This document shows, piece by piece, positions 11,541-22,297 of a DNA stretch of 64,000 nucleotides. The notes under the pieces are model-generated. The model did no database searches and was not told the DNA's origin. It worked only from the letters and a program-made list of their open reading frames with translations. Numbering within the stretch: position 1 is the stretch's first letter; the number at the start of each line of letters is the position of its first letter. Source of the DNA: Holothuria scabra (taxonomy: Eukaryota > Echinodermata > Holothuroidea > Aspidochirotida > Holothuriidae); assembly GCA_037179385.1 (NCBI GenBank), contig CM074185.1, forward strand, positions 11,026,922-11,090,921, read 5' to 3'. Both the position numbers and the translations under genes were made by a program.

Positions 11541-13080
11541 CACTGTTAAAAAATTTTTCTGTATATTTACATAATTTCTATGGCAAATTTTTTTCCAACC
11601 AAATAATGTTTTTTTTTACAGCCAGACTGTAATCATGAAAAAACATTAAGAGTTTGTTTTTTCTTTACAGTTTTTGCATGTAAATTAGTTTACAAAAGTC
11701 TACTGTAAAATCGAATTACAGAATTGTTCTGTTTTGTTAACCTTAATTTTATGTGAATTTACAGCCTACTGTTTTCATTCCCGACGTTTTAATATTTATT
11801 ATAATATTGCTCTTTTACCTTTCATATGTTATTACGTAACATGCATTTCACCATTACGTAGATTAGGTAATTGCATATCAACATAATGTGTCGTTACGGG
11901 TTTTTTTTTTTCTGAAAGTCCCCTCGATTCTCTGGCGAAGAGCCAAGGGGCGAAAACCAAACGTTTACTCCCGGAGGAGTTCTGCTCCCTTTAGGAGCTA
12001 AACGTCCCAAATGGACAAGTACGCCCTCTAAAGGACAAACATGTGTGAATCGGCTCGTTACGAAGTTGTTTTCAATCAAAACACATTGAGGATGCTTTGT
12101 TGTCATATTGTTGTCAAGTAGACCGCTATCTCTAGGAACTTTGTAATTGGAAAGTCACATTTTTGTGCAATATAATAATTGTTTTTAAAATAAATATGAC
12201 AAAGAATACAAATACATTGGTTGCAAACATTTTCAGACAAGGTAAACAATAAGTTTATCACTTCCTGATTAAAAAACGCCAAAGAAGATATTATTCAAAG
12301 CAACAGATATTACTCAAAGCAACAGCAATCCTTTTGTTAGGAAAATGCCTACAAAATAAGCTCCACCCATTTATGCAAAATGAGATTCACGTCATGAAGT
12401 GGTAAATTTACAGACTCTTTCAAGTAAATTTGTGAAACGTATTTTATTTGCCCCGATCAAGTGCATGAGCGCCTGTGGCGATGAGTTGACATCAGTATAC
12501 CAATTGTCAGTGCTCGGAAATTAGGGCCTTACAATTTCTTTTTACTTAAAAATGTGTGACAAAACACCACTTGTATGATATTTATAACTAAGAACGTACC
12601 TGTAATAACTAAGTATGCTTTTATAACAAATGTAAGTTAATTTTCAAATAGGGCCATAAAGTTGCCAAAAATGTTTTTTTTTTAAACTGAAACTTCGCAG
12701 AACGATACTTGTTATGTATTGACAATTTTCGGGCTATTTCTTATTTGTTTGTTTGGCGGCTTATTTTTGTTTTTTTTTTTCAGCTTAAAAACAAAATGAA
12801 TGTTTGTTAAATAACAGTGTTTTTATGTGAAATCAGAAAAATACAAAATACTGTTAAAATTTCTGTAAATTTACAGAAAATTTTTACAAAACAGTAAAGT
12901 TTGGTTAAAAAAAAGCAGACAGAAATGGTTTTTCAAATAAACAGAAAATGCATGTTAAACAACCTTTTTTATTGTAGCAATACAAAGTGTCTGTAAAGAT
13001 ACAGAAAATCTCTATTAAAAGTAAAATATAAAGAGTTTAAGTTAAAAAAGTCTGTAAATTTACAGAAATTTTTAACAGTG
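11541..13080. mobile_element. TA-flanked 1.5 kb TIR element, copy 1
   Basis: Inserted at TA (11539-11540 and 13081-13082). The ends are inverted: CACTGTTAAAAAATTTTTCT and the complement of it, ATTTTTAACAGTG. The interior is full of TTTACAGAAA-type words and aligns with copy 2 at 18065-19410 almost throughout. A TA target suggests Tc1/mariner-type mobilisation, but no transposase frame survives. It differs from copy 2 by carrying the 156 bp retroposon at 11899-12054. Confidence 0.75.
11899..12054 (-). mobile_element. 156 bp short retroposon with A tail, copy 1
   Basis: Flanked by TCGTTACG at 11891-11898 and 12055-12062; the empty site exists in TA-element copy 2 (about 18413). On the minus strand the insert ends in an A tract, as a retroposed transcript would. 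It contains a core (11917-11993) also found at 22221-22297, including GGGAGCAGAACTCCTCCGGG and CGCCCCTTGGCTCTTCGCCA. The core can form two small hairpins (ACTCC/GGAGT and TGGC/GCCA). I recognise no tRNA A/B box in it; parent RNA unknown. Confidence 0.65.
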
Positions 13081-13082
13081 TA

Positions 13083-13942
13083 GCCTTGTTCCGGGAAATA
13101 TATATAATGTATGCATACAAATTGTCACGTTTAGCTAAGGAATCATAAAGTATCAAGCACTTTTGCAGTTTGCTTGGCCCTTGTGGTACTTTCTGCCATT
13201 GTTCCATGAAAGCCAAGTATTCTGTTTGGTCACTGAAAGATAGGTCAAGTAAACTTTTACTCCATCATCTCATGTTTGGGTAGGAAATTGATATGTCAAG
13301 CATTTAAAGATTGATGTAAACATGTTTCATAGGCTACTTCTTCAACTTTGGCTTCGAGTTTACTCTGAAAGTCTAATGGACTTTTGACCACAACTTACTT
13401 TTCGCTACCCAAAATTTGGAATTTATTCCCTAAATTACGGTTTTTTTCCTGGAACTCGTCTCAGACTCCTATGCCCTCATATGAAATACACGTAAGACTG
13501 ACCTTTGTAATAAATCAATGAGATATTCTATCACAATCGCACCTTTAAAACCAATATTAATGACGTATTACTTACGTAGACTATTGGGGTAGAATTGCAT
13601 CAAAATTCATGGATGATCTCCACTCCATTTCCCTCCCTTTCGTTCAAGTCTTCTCCAAATCTGCCGACTGAGCAGGCAACGTAGTGGTGGGAAGATGTTC
13701 GAGACGTGTCAATAGCCCTCTCCCCTCCATACACCAGCACACGTATGCACACATTTCTGCGAAGAGCATTTTGGTCTGCTTCAAAATGTCACTTGTGTCG
13801 CTTTAATTTGACTAAAAAGGGGGAACAGATGACAGTGGTATTTTTTTCCATTTGGTCTTTAGTGAGAGGCGGATAGCAAATTGAAGGCCATGACGTAAAT
13901 TGCACATGTTATAATTTGAAAGCATATATCTTGCGTAAATTA
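13083..13942. other. Centre of the fold-back element, nothing recognised
   Basis: Single-copy-looking sequence between the TA-flanked element and the right arm of the fold-back element. No open frame of note and no paired repeat. Confidence 0.4.
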
Positions 13943-14562
13943 AAGTAAATTCGAACTTCCGGCTCCAAGTAACACCATCCCTGCAAATGACTCACTTGAA
14001 TGAATAGTCGCGCACTTAAAAATTCGCTCCTGAGCCTATGCTGAGCCCACAGGCAGTTGAGCTATTCCCTCGATCACGCCTTCGTACACATCCATGTTAA
14101 TGCACATATGTCTCCCTATGCCATAGAGCGGGGACAGATTCTTCGAAACGTGCCGATTAAGACTGGGCAAATGAAATTACTTTAAAATGTTCTCTCCAAA
14201 TGATTTCTTGCAATTTATGTCAAGCCTTGATTGGACAAAACTGGTACTATATTTGTTCCCCATAAATCCAATGGTATATATTGTATATAATTAATAACTG
14301 GAGAAAGAATTCAACTTACAAACCGCGATCGTGCGATGACCAGCACAACCCTAGTTGTCGGCATTACACTTATACAATTTAATTTTTCAAAAGGGGATCC
14401 ATTGTTTCAAGGTGGGGAGACAGAGGGTCTTCAGATAACGCCAACCCTGCCACTTGCTCTAAAGTGAGTATCTATTGTGTTTGTAGGGTGTAAGGCAGGT
14501 CTATTTTGATGTAATTTCCCATGACTAAAACCCTCGGCTTGTTTCTCTGCTAACATTATAAC

Positions 14563-16092
14563 CACGGCTGGAAAAAACCGGCAATACGGGAAGCTCATTG
14601 CCGGGAAATCCAACCCACTCGCGGGAAATTTGTTCAAAGGACTTTTAAAATGGGTGTCGGGCTTATCATCGTATTGTCAGAATAAGTCAATAAAAGCTCC
14701 TTGTTAGCTTTCATTCTAAAAATTTCAACACATTCTGCACTCCCCAACTTGAACTACCAGAGAATATTTAAAAGTTTTTCGTTCATTTATACAAGCAAAT
14801 TCAATTGGGATATCCCGGGGATAAACTACAACTTCCAAACACTACGAAGAGAAACAGCGTGATGCTGCCATGAGTGGGTCAATTAGTACCGTACACTGTG
14901 TATATTCTGCATGTTTTGTACACAGTCTGTGCTGATAAAACAACCAATCAGAATGCACGACATTTTCTTCGGCCGAGCTGCCTGACGAATCTACACTGAG
15001 TTATAACAGATGAATGAATGCACGTGGTTGAACGTTCGCTGTGTGTAGTACATCTGAAGTGATAATGCATGTAGCCACAGTATGAAGGAATCTCCCTCTT
15101 CTTAAAAATAAGAGGCGTGTTATTCTCCTTTGTTTCAACAAATCGGTGCTCAAAAATCAGTAGTCGGGCCACATGTGTAATTGTTTTTTGATGGTGCGGG
15201 TGAAAATCGTGAGCGTTTAATAGAGCGGGTAGTCATTAGCGGGAATAGCGGAGAAGTTTGGTTCAAGAATATGCCAAGTATATAGACCTAGCCTTTATGC
15301 GTATCGTAGGCCTAAATGATTTCTTGAATGATCGATTATGTTTTGCCCCTTGTGAAGCCTGAGTAACGGACACATTTTACACAACACAGTAACAAAGTTC
15401 GTCCCATCCTCATTGCATAGCTGTATTAAACAAACATATTGCCATTCTGTCAGGCTATTCGGGGCGACCAATGAGAGAGCTACATTTGGGCTATTTGCTT
15501 TCATTTGTGCAGCACAGTAAAGAACGTGATAGCGACGTAGTACTGTAGTAGCAGCGGTGACTTGCTGCTGTTTGTGAAGGAGTGTTTTATGTATGCACAC
15601 AACAGTAGTAGTTGCTGAGCTGAACGCGACGGCGCTCAATGGACAAGTTGCTTGGCTAGAAAGTTAATTAGTTTGTTTGACAGAAGAGAAGAGTAGGACA
15701 AACTTTGAAGGAAGGAGAGATTCGGTAGTGGAATTCAACTTTATTTCGTTCGAAATCTACATAATTTGAAAGCTTAGTTAGCAGTTAATGCACAAATAAT
15801 TTTCATTCCCAGTGCTTTAATTCATGATTAGGTCGGACTCAACAAAATCGTGTCCAAAGCTATCAAAAAACCCGATGGGCTACATAATTTTCCCGCCACG
15901 ACGTTCATTCATCAGGGGCTTTCAGGGCCAGGAAGGGCCGTTTCCTGCAATCTGAGAGGCTTCATTTTTCAAAATTTTTTCTGTACGCTTCGCGCGAACC
16001 CATGGTCGCGCTCCGCTTAGATAGTAAATAATTACAATCACACGGGAAATAATTCTTTCATTGCCGGGAAATTTCGGTTTTTTCCAGCCGTG
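14563..16092. mobile_element. 1.5 kb non-autonomous hAT-type element
   Basis: Flanked by the 8 bp duplication ATTATAAC at 14555-14562 and 16093-16100. Terminal inverted repeats are CACGGCTGGAAAAAACCG and its exact complement. The uninterrupted site is readable in the opposite arm of the host fold-back element near 10035 (with AATTTATAATG). An 8 bp TSD is typical of hAT transposition. The interior has a 114-codon open frame (15295-15639, minus) without recognisable transposase features. Confidence 0.8.
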
Positions 16093-16277
16093 ATTATAAC
16101 TTGACCTTTAACCTTATCTAATTAGCATATTAATATGAATACTAATATTTCCCCGTGTTTTTCAGTTGACATTATATTTACAGAATATTAGAACCAAATC
16201 TCACATCAGTTCATGACTGGACCGTAAATATATGGAGAAAACGAGATTTTTGAAAAATAGAGGGCGCCCTTTGAGCT

Positions 16278-16873
16278 TCAAACGTCAAAATGGCGCGGAA
16301 AAGCCAGGATATGGCCTGTGTACCCTCGATTTTCGGAATCGACGATCCAAAATTGACCAAATCCACTTGGTCTCATAAATTTCGCTTTCGGGTGACGATA
16401 CCCCTTCTCCGGCTGGTCTATTTGTGGTGGTCTTAGTTCAAACACACCCTTCATGAACCTGCAGACTAGCGGGTGAGAGCCTATTGTAGACTCATTACAT
16501 GACACAAACGCTGAAATGGCACTTCAAGCCGTATTCAAACCACTGTATCCCAAACCAGCACTGTACAGTTGTGCCAAAAACTCCAGTAGATTTCCTACAG
16601 TGGGGGGAAAATGCTACATCCTTTGGATTTACAAAATTCAATCCACCGACTAGTAGGAGTTATACTGCTTTCCATGATGATAAAATAATGTCCGAGGTTT
16701 TCCTTGGCAAACTTTCCGTCTGAGGGACGTTCGGATAAGAGGCATGCGATAAGTTGAAGTTTGTTGCCTAGGGGGTGAGATTCCTGGCTTCCTGGAAGGG
16801 AGAGTATAGTTTTGGATGGAGGCAAAAGCCTTGGCGTAGCTATGGTCATTAGCAATAGCTTTGTGTACGCCAA
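16278..16873 (-). pseudogene. DIRS tyrosine recombinase, N-terminal piece
   Basis: The minus strand carries, across frames, HPLGNKLQLIACLLSERPSD, then PTSRWIEFCKSKG, then SHPLVCRFMKGVFELRPP. This is the N-terminal wording of the recombinase that follows RNase H in DIRS elements. It stops at the edge of the fold-back element at 16269. The catalytic half is not adjacent; matching downstream pieces occur on the same strand at 8929-9240 and 4563-4648. Confidence 0.7.
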
Positions 16874-16977
16874 TTAGGAACAATAAGAATCCCCTTCGCT
16901 TTGTCCTGGCGTATTTTGTTGAGGCAACGAGCGATCATGCTAAAGGGGGGGGGGGCATAGAAAAAATATGTCCACCA

Positions 16978-17723
16978 TCATGCGGCGATTAAAGACGCAT
17001 TCACTTCCTCCTTCCAAGAAACAAAGGGTGTAATTTGTGTATTCAAACTTGAGGCAAACAGATCAATGTCAAGTTTACCCCGTAGCTTAGTGAGCCTTGA
17101 AAAGACTTTGGGCTCAAGCATCCATTCTGTGTTTTTATTAAATTTGCGAGACAAGGTGTCAGTTTTTATGTTTCTTGTACCTGGAACAAAATAGCTAGAT
17201 AACCAAATATTCCTCTCTATACACCAAACCAAATTGTTTTGGCCAGTTATTGCATTCAACCGAATAAGTGCCGCCCATTTCATTGACATATGAGACTGCA
17301 GTGGAATTATCACACATTACTCGGATACGTTTATTTTTAGTCTCCCCACACAAAGTTTTTAAGCCCATGAAAATGGCCAGTAGTTCTAACACATGTGATA
17401 CACCTTTTCAATAGGAGACCACCCCCCCCTGCAGATTTACAGCCAGTTGTATCACAAAATGCCCACCATCCAATGCTTGAAGCATCAGTAAATATGATTA
17501 CATCAGGCTGTGGATCCATTACAGGCATGAATGCACTTTGTAGGTTCGATAACCACCAATCGATCTCTTCTTTTGCTTCTTGTGAGATACGAGCCTTGCT
17601 ATCGAAATTCCCTTCACTAATTTTTAGAGCTTGAATCTTGTCAATTTCAAGATTACGGTAGTGAAGTTTGCCAAACTTAACTGCTGGCAGGAGTGAAACA
17701 ATTACTCCAATTATGTGGGTCAA
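16978..17723 (-). pseudogene. DIRS RNase H region
   Basis: Three overlapping frames on the minus strand give the RNase H motifs in order: IFTDASSIGWWAF, LELLAIFMGLKTL and VMCDNSTAVSYVNEMGG. Then come VPGTRNIKTDTLSRKF and DIDLFASSLNTQITPFVSW, the connection characteristic of DIRS polyproteins. Frame changes near 17337-17392 and 17200-17310 break the gene. RNase H would remove the RNA strand during reverse transcription of the element. Confidence 0.75.
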
Positions 17724-17772
17724 TTCTCGAGTTGTACTGCTACTATAGATGCACTAAATTTCACCAGTTCAA

Positions 17773-19865
17773 CTAGTTCATTTTAACTCGAATAATTTTC
17801 TCTTCTGTAGGACGTACAGTCATATAACTCGAATCCAACGAAAAACCCAGAAACACTAGTTTTTCCGTGGGTTCCGGGACTGATTTTTCATCATGTATAA
17901 TAAAACCCAAGCTTTGTAAAAGGGCAACAGTTTCCAACACTGTGTTAGTACATCCTTGGTAAGTATCATGTTGAAAAGATAAATAATCAATGTAACCCAA
18001 ACAGGAATGTCCTTGGGACCGTAGGCATGAAAATATTGGTTTCAGTAATTTTGTAAAAGTTCTACACTGTTAAAAATTTCTCTGTAAATTTACATAATTT
18101 TTATGGCAAATTTTTTTCCAACCAAATAATGTTTTTTTTACAGCCAGACTAATCATGAAAAAACATTAAGGGTTTGTTTTTTCTTTACAGTTTTTGCATG
18201 TTAATTAGTTTACAAAAGTCTACTGTAAAATCGAATTACGGAATTGTTCTGTTTTATTTACCTTAATTTTATGTGAATTTACAACCTTCTGTTTTCATTC
18301 CCGACGTTTTAATATTTATTTTAATATCGCTTTTTAACCTTTCATATGTTATGACGTAACATACACTTCATCATTACGTAGATCAGGTATTTGCTTATCA
18401 ACGTAATGTGTCGTTACGAAGTTGTTTTCAATCAAAACACATTGAGGATGCTTTGTTGTCATATTGTTGTCAAGTAGACTGCTATCTCTAGGAACTTTGT
18501 AATTGGAAAGTCACATTTTTTGTACAATATAATAATTGTTTTTAAAATAAATATGACAAAGAATACAAATACATTGGTTGCAAACATTTTCAGACAAGGT
18601 AAACAATAAGTTTATCACTTCCTGATTAAAAAACGCCAAAGAAGATATTATTCAAAGCAACAGCAATCCTTTTGTTAGGAAAATGCCTACAAAATAAGCT
18701 CCACCCATTTATGCAAAATGAGATTTACGTCATAAAGTGGTAAATTTACAGACTCTTTCAAGTAAATTTGTGAAACGTTTTTAATTTGCTCCGATCAAGT
18801 GCATGAGCGCCTGTGGCGATGAGTTGACATCAGTATACCAATTGTCGGTGCTCTGAAATTAGGGCCTTACAATTTCTTTTTACTTAAAAATGTGTGACAA
18901 AACACCAGTTGTATGATATTTATAACTAAGAACGTAATAACTAGGTATGCTTTTATAATAAATGTAAGTTAATTTTCAAATAGGGCCATAAATTTGCCAA
19001 AAATGTTTTTCTTTAAACTGAAACTTCGCAGAACGATGCATGTTATATATTGAAAATTTTCTGGCTGTTTCTTATTTGTTTGTTTGGGCTTATTTTTGTT
19101 TCTTTTTCAGCTTAAAAACAAAATGAATGTTTGTTAAATGACAGTATTTTTATGTGAAATCAGAAAAATACAAAATACTGTTAAAATTTCTGTAAATTTA
19201 CAGAAAAAGTTTTACAAAGCAGTAAAATTTGGTTAAAAAAGCAGTCAGGAATGGTTTTTGAAATAAACAGAAAATACATGTTAAACAACCTCTTTTTATT
19301 GTAGCAATACAAAGTGTCTGTAAAGATACAGAAAATCTCTATTAAAAGTAAAATACAAAAAGTTTAAGTTAAAAAAAAAGTCTGTAAATTTACAGAAATT
19401 TTTAACAGTGTAGGTGCTGACGCAAGGCCATTCGGAAGGCAAGTATATTGATACAGAATTCCTTCCCATTCAAATTTTAAAAACTTACGACTGAAACACG
19501 CGATAGGTACAGAATAATAGCCATCTTTAAGATCTATTGAAGCCGTGTAGCAATTTTCGGTTTTTAAAGTTAATGCGGTTTGAAGAGTATCCATTTTGAA
19601 ATGGTAATAGCGTACGTCGGTATTTAAATATTTCAGATTCAGAATCATACGGTGAGTGCCGTCTTTTTTCGGTCGCAGAAGCGGAGACAAACTCCCCCTT
19701 TGTATGACTAGTAGACTCTAGAACTTTTTTGTTGATGAGTTTACTTATTTCTTTTCTAACTAGTATTTTTTCCTCTTCTGAGAAAACTGTAGCTCTGCTT
19801 ATTGAACGCTGAGCTGGTGGGCCTATTTCGAACTCAATGTTACAACCTGCGACAATTGACAACAT
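17773..19865 (-). pseudogene. DIRS reverse transcriptase, split by a TA-flanked element
   Basis: The N-terminal part (19364-19865) has SPLLRPKKDGTHRMILNLKY and TASIDLKDGYYSVPIA, the fingers and first catalytic Asp region. The C-terminal part (17773-18000) has YIDYLSFQHDTYQGC and KLVFLGFSLDSS. The 1346 bp element at 18065-19410 lies between them. The active-site motif expected as Tyr-Ile-Asp-Asp reads Tyr-Ile-Asp-Tyr (TAT for GAT), so catalysis would be lost even without the insertion. Frame changes are also present. It lies between gag and RNase H on the same strand. Confidence 0.8.
18065..19410. mobile_element. TA-flanked 1.35 kb TIR element, copy 2
   Basis: Inserted at TA (18063-18064, 19411-19412) within the DIRS reverse transcriptase. 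Ends are CACTGTTAAAAATTTCTCTG and the near-complement ending ATTTTTAACAGTG. Nearly collinear with copy 1 at 11541-13080 apart from the retroposon there and small indels such as one AGCAACAGATATTACTC duplication. No coding capacity. Confidence 0.8.
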
Positions 19866-20160
19866 AAACTTGTCACAGGTAATCTTTTTCCAGTTCTCGA
19901 GAAAATTTTTAATTCTGCCTCCGAAGGCTTCAGTAGAACTGAATGATACATTACTTAAAGGAAGCTGACCTATCTCCCCTTTTATCGACGGGTAGCTATG
20001 TTCTTTCCTGGGTATGAAGGTCTTAGGCCGCCTCTCGATCGGTCCTCCCTAAAAAATTGCCGATCCAGATAGGGTTGATACCGTGCTTGTTTCCCTCGAG
20101 AAAAGCCTCTACCTGCTTCGAAAGGGGTTCAATTCTCTACGACGTGAAACCAGGGAGCTG

Positions 20161-21272
20161 TCAATGGCAGCTCCCTGGTGAAACATTGTTTTCTAAACAA
20201 CGCCGTCCACACACTTTATTTGCATCTGTAATGTCCCTAACCTTTTTAGAGACGTCGTCTCCGAAAAGTTTGGTTGTGAAAGGAACAGACGAAAAGCACA
20301 AACCCTGATACACAATCTTTAATTCAGGTTTAATTATTTCCCTACGGAAAATGTTTAGATTTTTATTTGCTGCACAAAAAAATGCAAGCGCACCAGTCAG
20401 TCTCTTGAGCAAGGTTTCTTTGTGAAGTGAAGCTTTGAAGGTGACAGCATCATTAAGTAAATAAGTCAAAACTGTCATGCCCTTAGTATTCAATAACTGC
20501 AATTTCTGGATTTTAATATCATCCCTTTTTGTTTAACCCTTTACCGTTGTTTGGGTCCTTTTGGACCCATGCGGAGAGCTCGGCTGTCACACATCTTTAC
20601 TGTTTCACACGGAGCTCGAAACTGCGAGTAGCTACCCGAAAATTCGGCCACAACAGCGAGAGAGACAATAGTTCAAGGTCACGAGGTCAATGGCCTACGG
20701 AAGCCGATGCGGGCCGGGCTACGTCCGCTTTTCCGTCCACTCCAGAGGGGCCCGAATATGCCCCGATCGGAGCACAACGGTAAAGGGTTAATGTTGAAGA
20801 TTCTGCCAAAAAAGGCTATTCACTGTTGTTGTTTGAAGCATTTCAACATTTGACGGTCTATTGTACTTAATCATTTTCTCCTTTAGTTGGGACTCCGCTG
20901 GCCCATCCGAGCATAGCCCCTGCACCAACTTAGCCAAATTTGCTTGTATCGAAGACCCTTCAGTTTTGTTCTTGTCCAAGTCAGCAATTAAACTATTCAG
21001 AACGACCTCGGTCTTATTCTCCTCAATAGCCAACACTGAACTGTTGCCCTCATTATCACTGTGATCAGAACTTAGGAGATCCTGAATCTGTTTGTCTAGG
21101 TCGGCAGAAGCTATTTCCCGATTAGGTGAAATCAAATGAACAACTTCTGACGATTTATCTCGGGCATCACGAGACGATGAACCCCTTCTTGAGATATATT
21201 AGGCTCCACTTTAGACATGAGTTCATTTATTGAGAGTGACTCTTCATAATCTAAGTCCTCCGGAATCTCCAT
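20161..21272 (-). pseudogene. DIRS gag-like gene, split by a MITE
   Basis: A start is visible near 21272 (MEIPEDLDYEES). After a frame change the frame 20788-21135 includes GSSIQANLAKLVQGLCSDGP and QLKEKMIKYNRPSNVE, followed beyond the MITE by 20161-20502 with IIKPELKIVYQGLC and PFTTKLFGDDVSKKV. This wording is typical of ORF1 (gag-like) in DIRS elements. The 251 bp piggyBac-type MITE interrupts the frame. It sits upstream of RT and RNase H on the same strand, as in DIRS. Confidence 0.7.
20537..20787. mobile_element. 251 bp piggyBac-type MITE
   Basis: Flanked by TTAA at 20533-20536 and 20788-20791. Ends are CCCTTTACCGTTGT and the exact complement ACAACGGTAAAGGG. A TTAA target with CCCTTT termini is characteristic of the piggyBac group. 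GC-richer than its surroundings, no coding sequence. It breaks the DIRS gag frame. Confidence 0.85.
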
Positions 21273-21835
21273 AACATGAACTTCATGTAAACAGGGCTTT
21301 GAAAAGGCCAGAGACGAAAGCCCACCCTAGTTATAAACTGGTTTTTTCCTTCTTCTTTTTTGAAATTGACAGTCTCTCTGGCTGTCCAGGCTTTCAAGCG
21401 GCTAGAAGCCAAACCAGCACACACACATACACACACAAGAAAATTACTTCAATAGTGGTCAGAAGCCGGAACCTTTCTTTGATGAGATGTTTATTTTTCT
21501 CTCCCTTTTTAAACTCCTTTAATGGCCATAGGCCCAATTTTCCTTCATATGTCTATCTCGAAAGGACTTTCAGTGGCAAGAAGCCCAGTTCTTAACATCA
21601 AGACTCAATTTCTCTCTAGTTCGAACTTTCAGAGGCCAGTTGTGACACAACTGCGAAAACCAGTAACAAACCCTAGCTGCAAAACTCATGCAGTTTCTCT
21701 CTAGCTCGACTGCAGAGCCAGAGGCCGACTTACGGCACATAAGGTGTAACGGTAAGCACTAACCTTAATTTCCAAAGACTGAATTCTCACTTGTTCGGAC
21801 TTTCATTGGCCAGAAGCCCAGTCCTTGCAAAATTG
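21273..21835 (-). repeat. DIRS 5' leader with imperfect internal repeats
   Basis: Several imperfect units of the type GGACTTTCANTGGCCAGAAGCC (for example near 21560, 21625 and 21800), each with TTCTCTC-like words nearby. Position just upstream of gag suggests the untranslated leader of the DIRS element. The 5' terminal repeat that should match 3906-4137 could not be found. Confidence 0.4.
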
Positions 21836-21839
21836 TTAA

Positions 21840-22135
21840 AGGCCCAACTCTCTCAACCCAAACAGTGCCAATTCTCCTAACCTTCTTAATTAAGCCCCTC
21901 TCACAATTGTCTGAAATTCACCCTCATCAAGACACAATCTCAGTTTATTGCTTCAAGGTGAGTATAGAAAAGCCCAATGTGTATAATCAAAACACTCTCA
22001 GAACAGTTCATACTGTGTAATACAAGCTTTGGTACTCTGCATTGTTTGAATTGGCAGTCAATCAAAAAACTGAGCCAACTAAGAGTTTCCATTACCCTAT
22101 ACTAGAAGTGTAGTTTGGGTAAGAGTATTGACCCT
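21840..22135 (+). mobile_element. TTAA-flanked MITE, copy 3
   Basis: TTAA at 21836-21839 and 22136-22139. Begins AGGCCCAACTCTCTCAACCC and ends with the near-complement containing GTTTGGGTAAGAG and ACCCT. Opposite orientation to copies 1 and 2. No coding sequence. Confidence 0.8.
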
Positions 22136-22206
22136 TTAAACAGTAAGTAATAAGCCTCAAAGATGCACAAGCCTTTGACGCAAACAGGGTGGATTCGTTG
22201 GATGCA

Positions 22207-22297
22207 CTTTCTTTCTTTTAAGTCCCCGCGACTCTCTGGCGAAGAGCCAAGGGGCGAAAACCAAACGATTACTCCCGGAGGAGTTCTGCTCCCTTAA
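22207..22297 (-). mobile_element. Short retroposon core, copy 2
   Basis: Minus-strand copy of the core in the retroposon at 11899-12054, about 75 bp at roughly 90 percent identity by eye, followed by an A-rich tail (22207-22220). Upstream sequence does not match copy 1, so either one copy is 5' truncated or the core is shared by different families. No TSD could be read. Confidence 0.5.

Larger units (their letters stand above)
9858..16269. mobile_element. 6.4 kb fold-back element with long inverted arms
   Basis: Outer ends are GGGCGCCCTCTAT at 9858 and its complement ending at 16269. The left arm (9858 to about 11505) is recognisable inverted in the right arm (about 13943-16269): examples are ACGGTCCAGTCAT, GTTGTCGGCATTACACTTAT and GTGTTACTTGGAGCCGG. 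After later insertions are removed, each arm is about 0.8 kb. No transposase was found and the flanks (TTATTAAG and TTTGAGCT) show no clear TSD. Its right end touches a tyrosine recombinase frame (16278-16873). It has been a landing site for at least four other elements, listed separately. Confidence 0.7.

Noticed and set aside
15295..15639. 114-codon frame inside the 1.5 kb hAT element
   Set aside because: No hAT transposase motif such as the RNase H-like core or dimerisation region; low-complexity start.
9850..16277. TSD for the 6.4 kb fold-back element
   Set aside because: Flanks TTATTAAG and TTTGAGCT do not match at any usual length, so I do not claim a transposon class.
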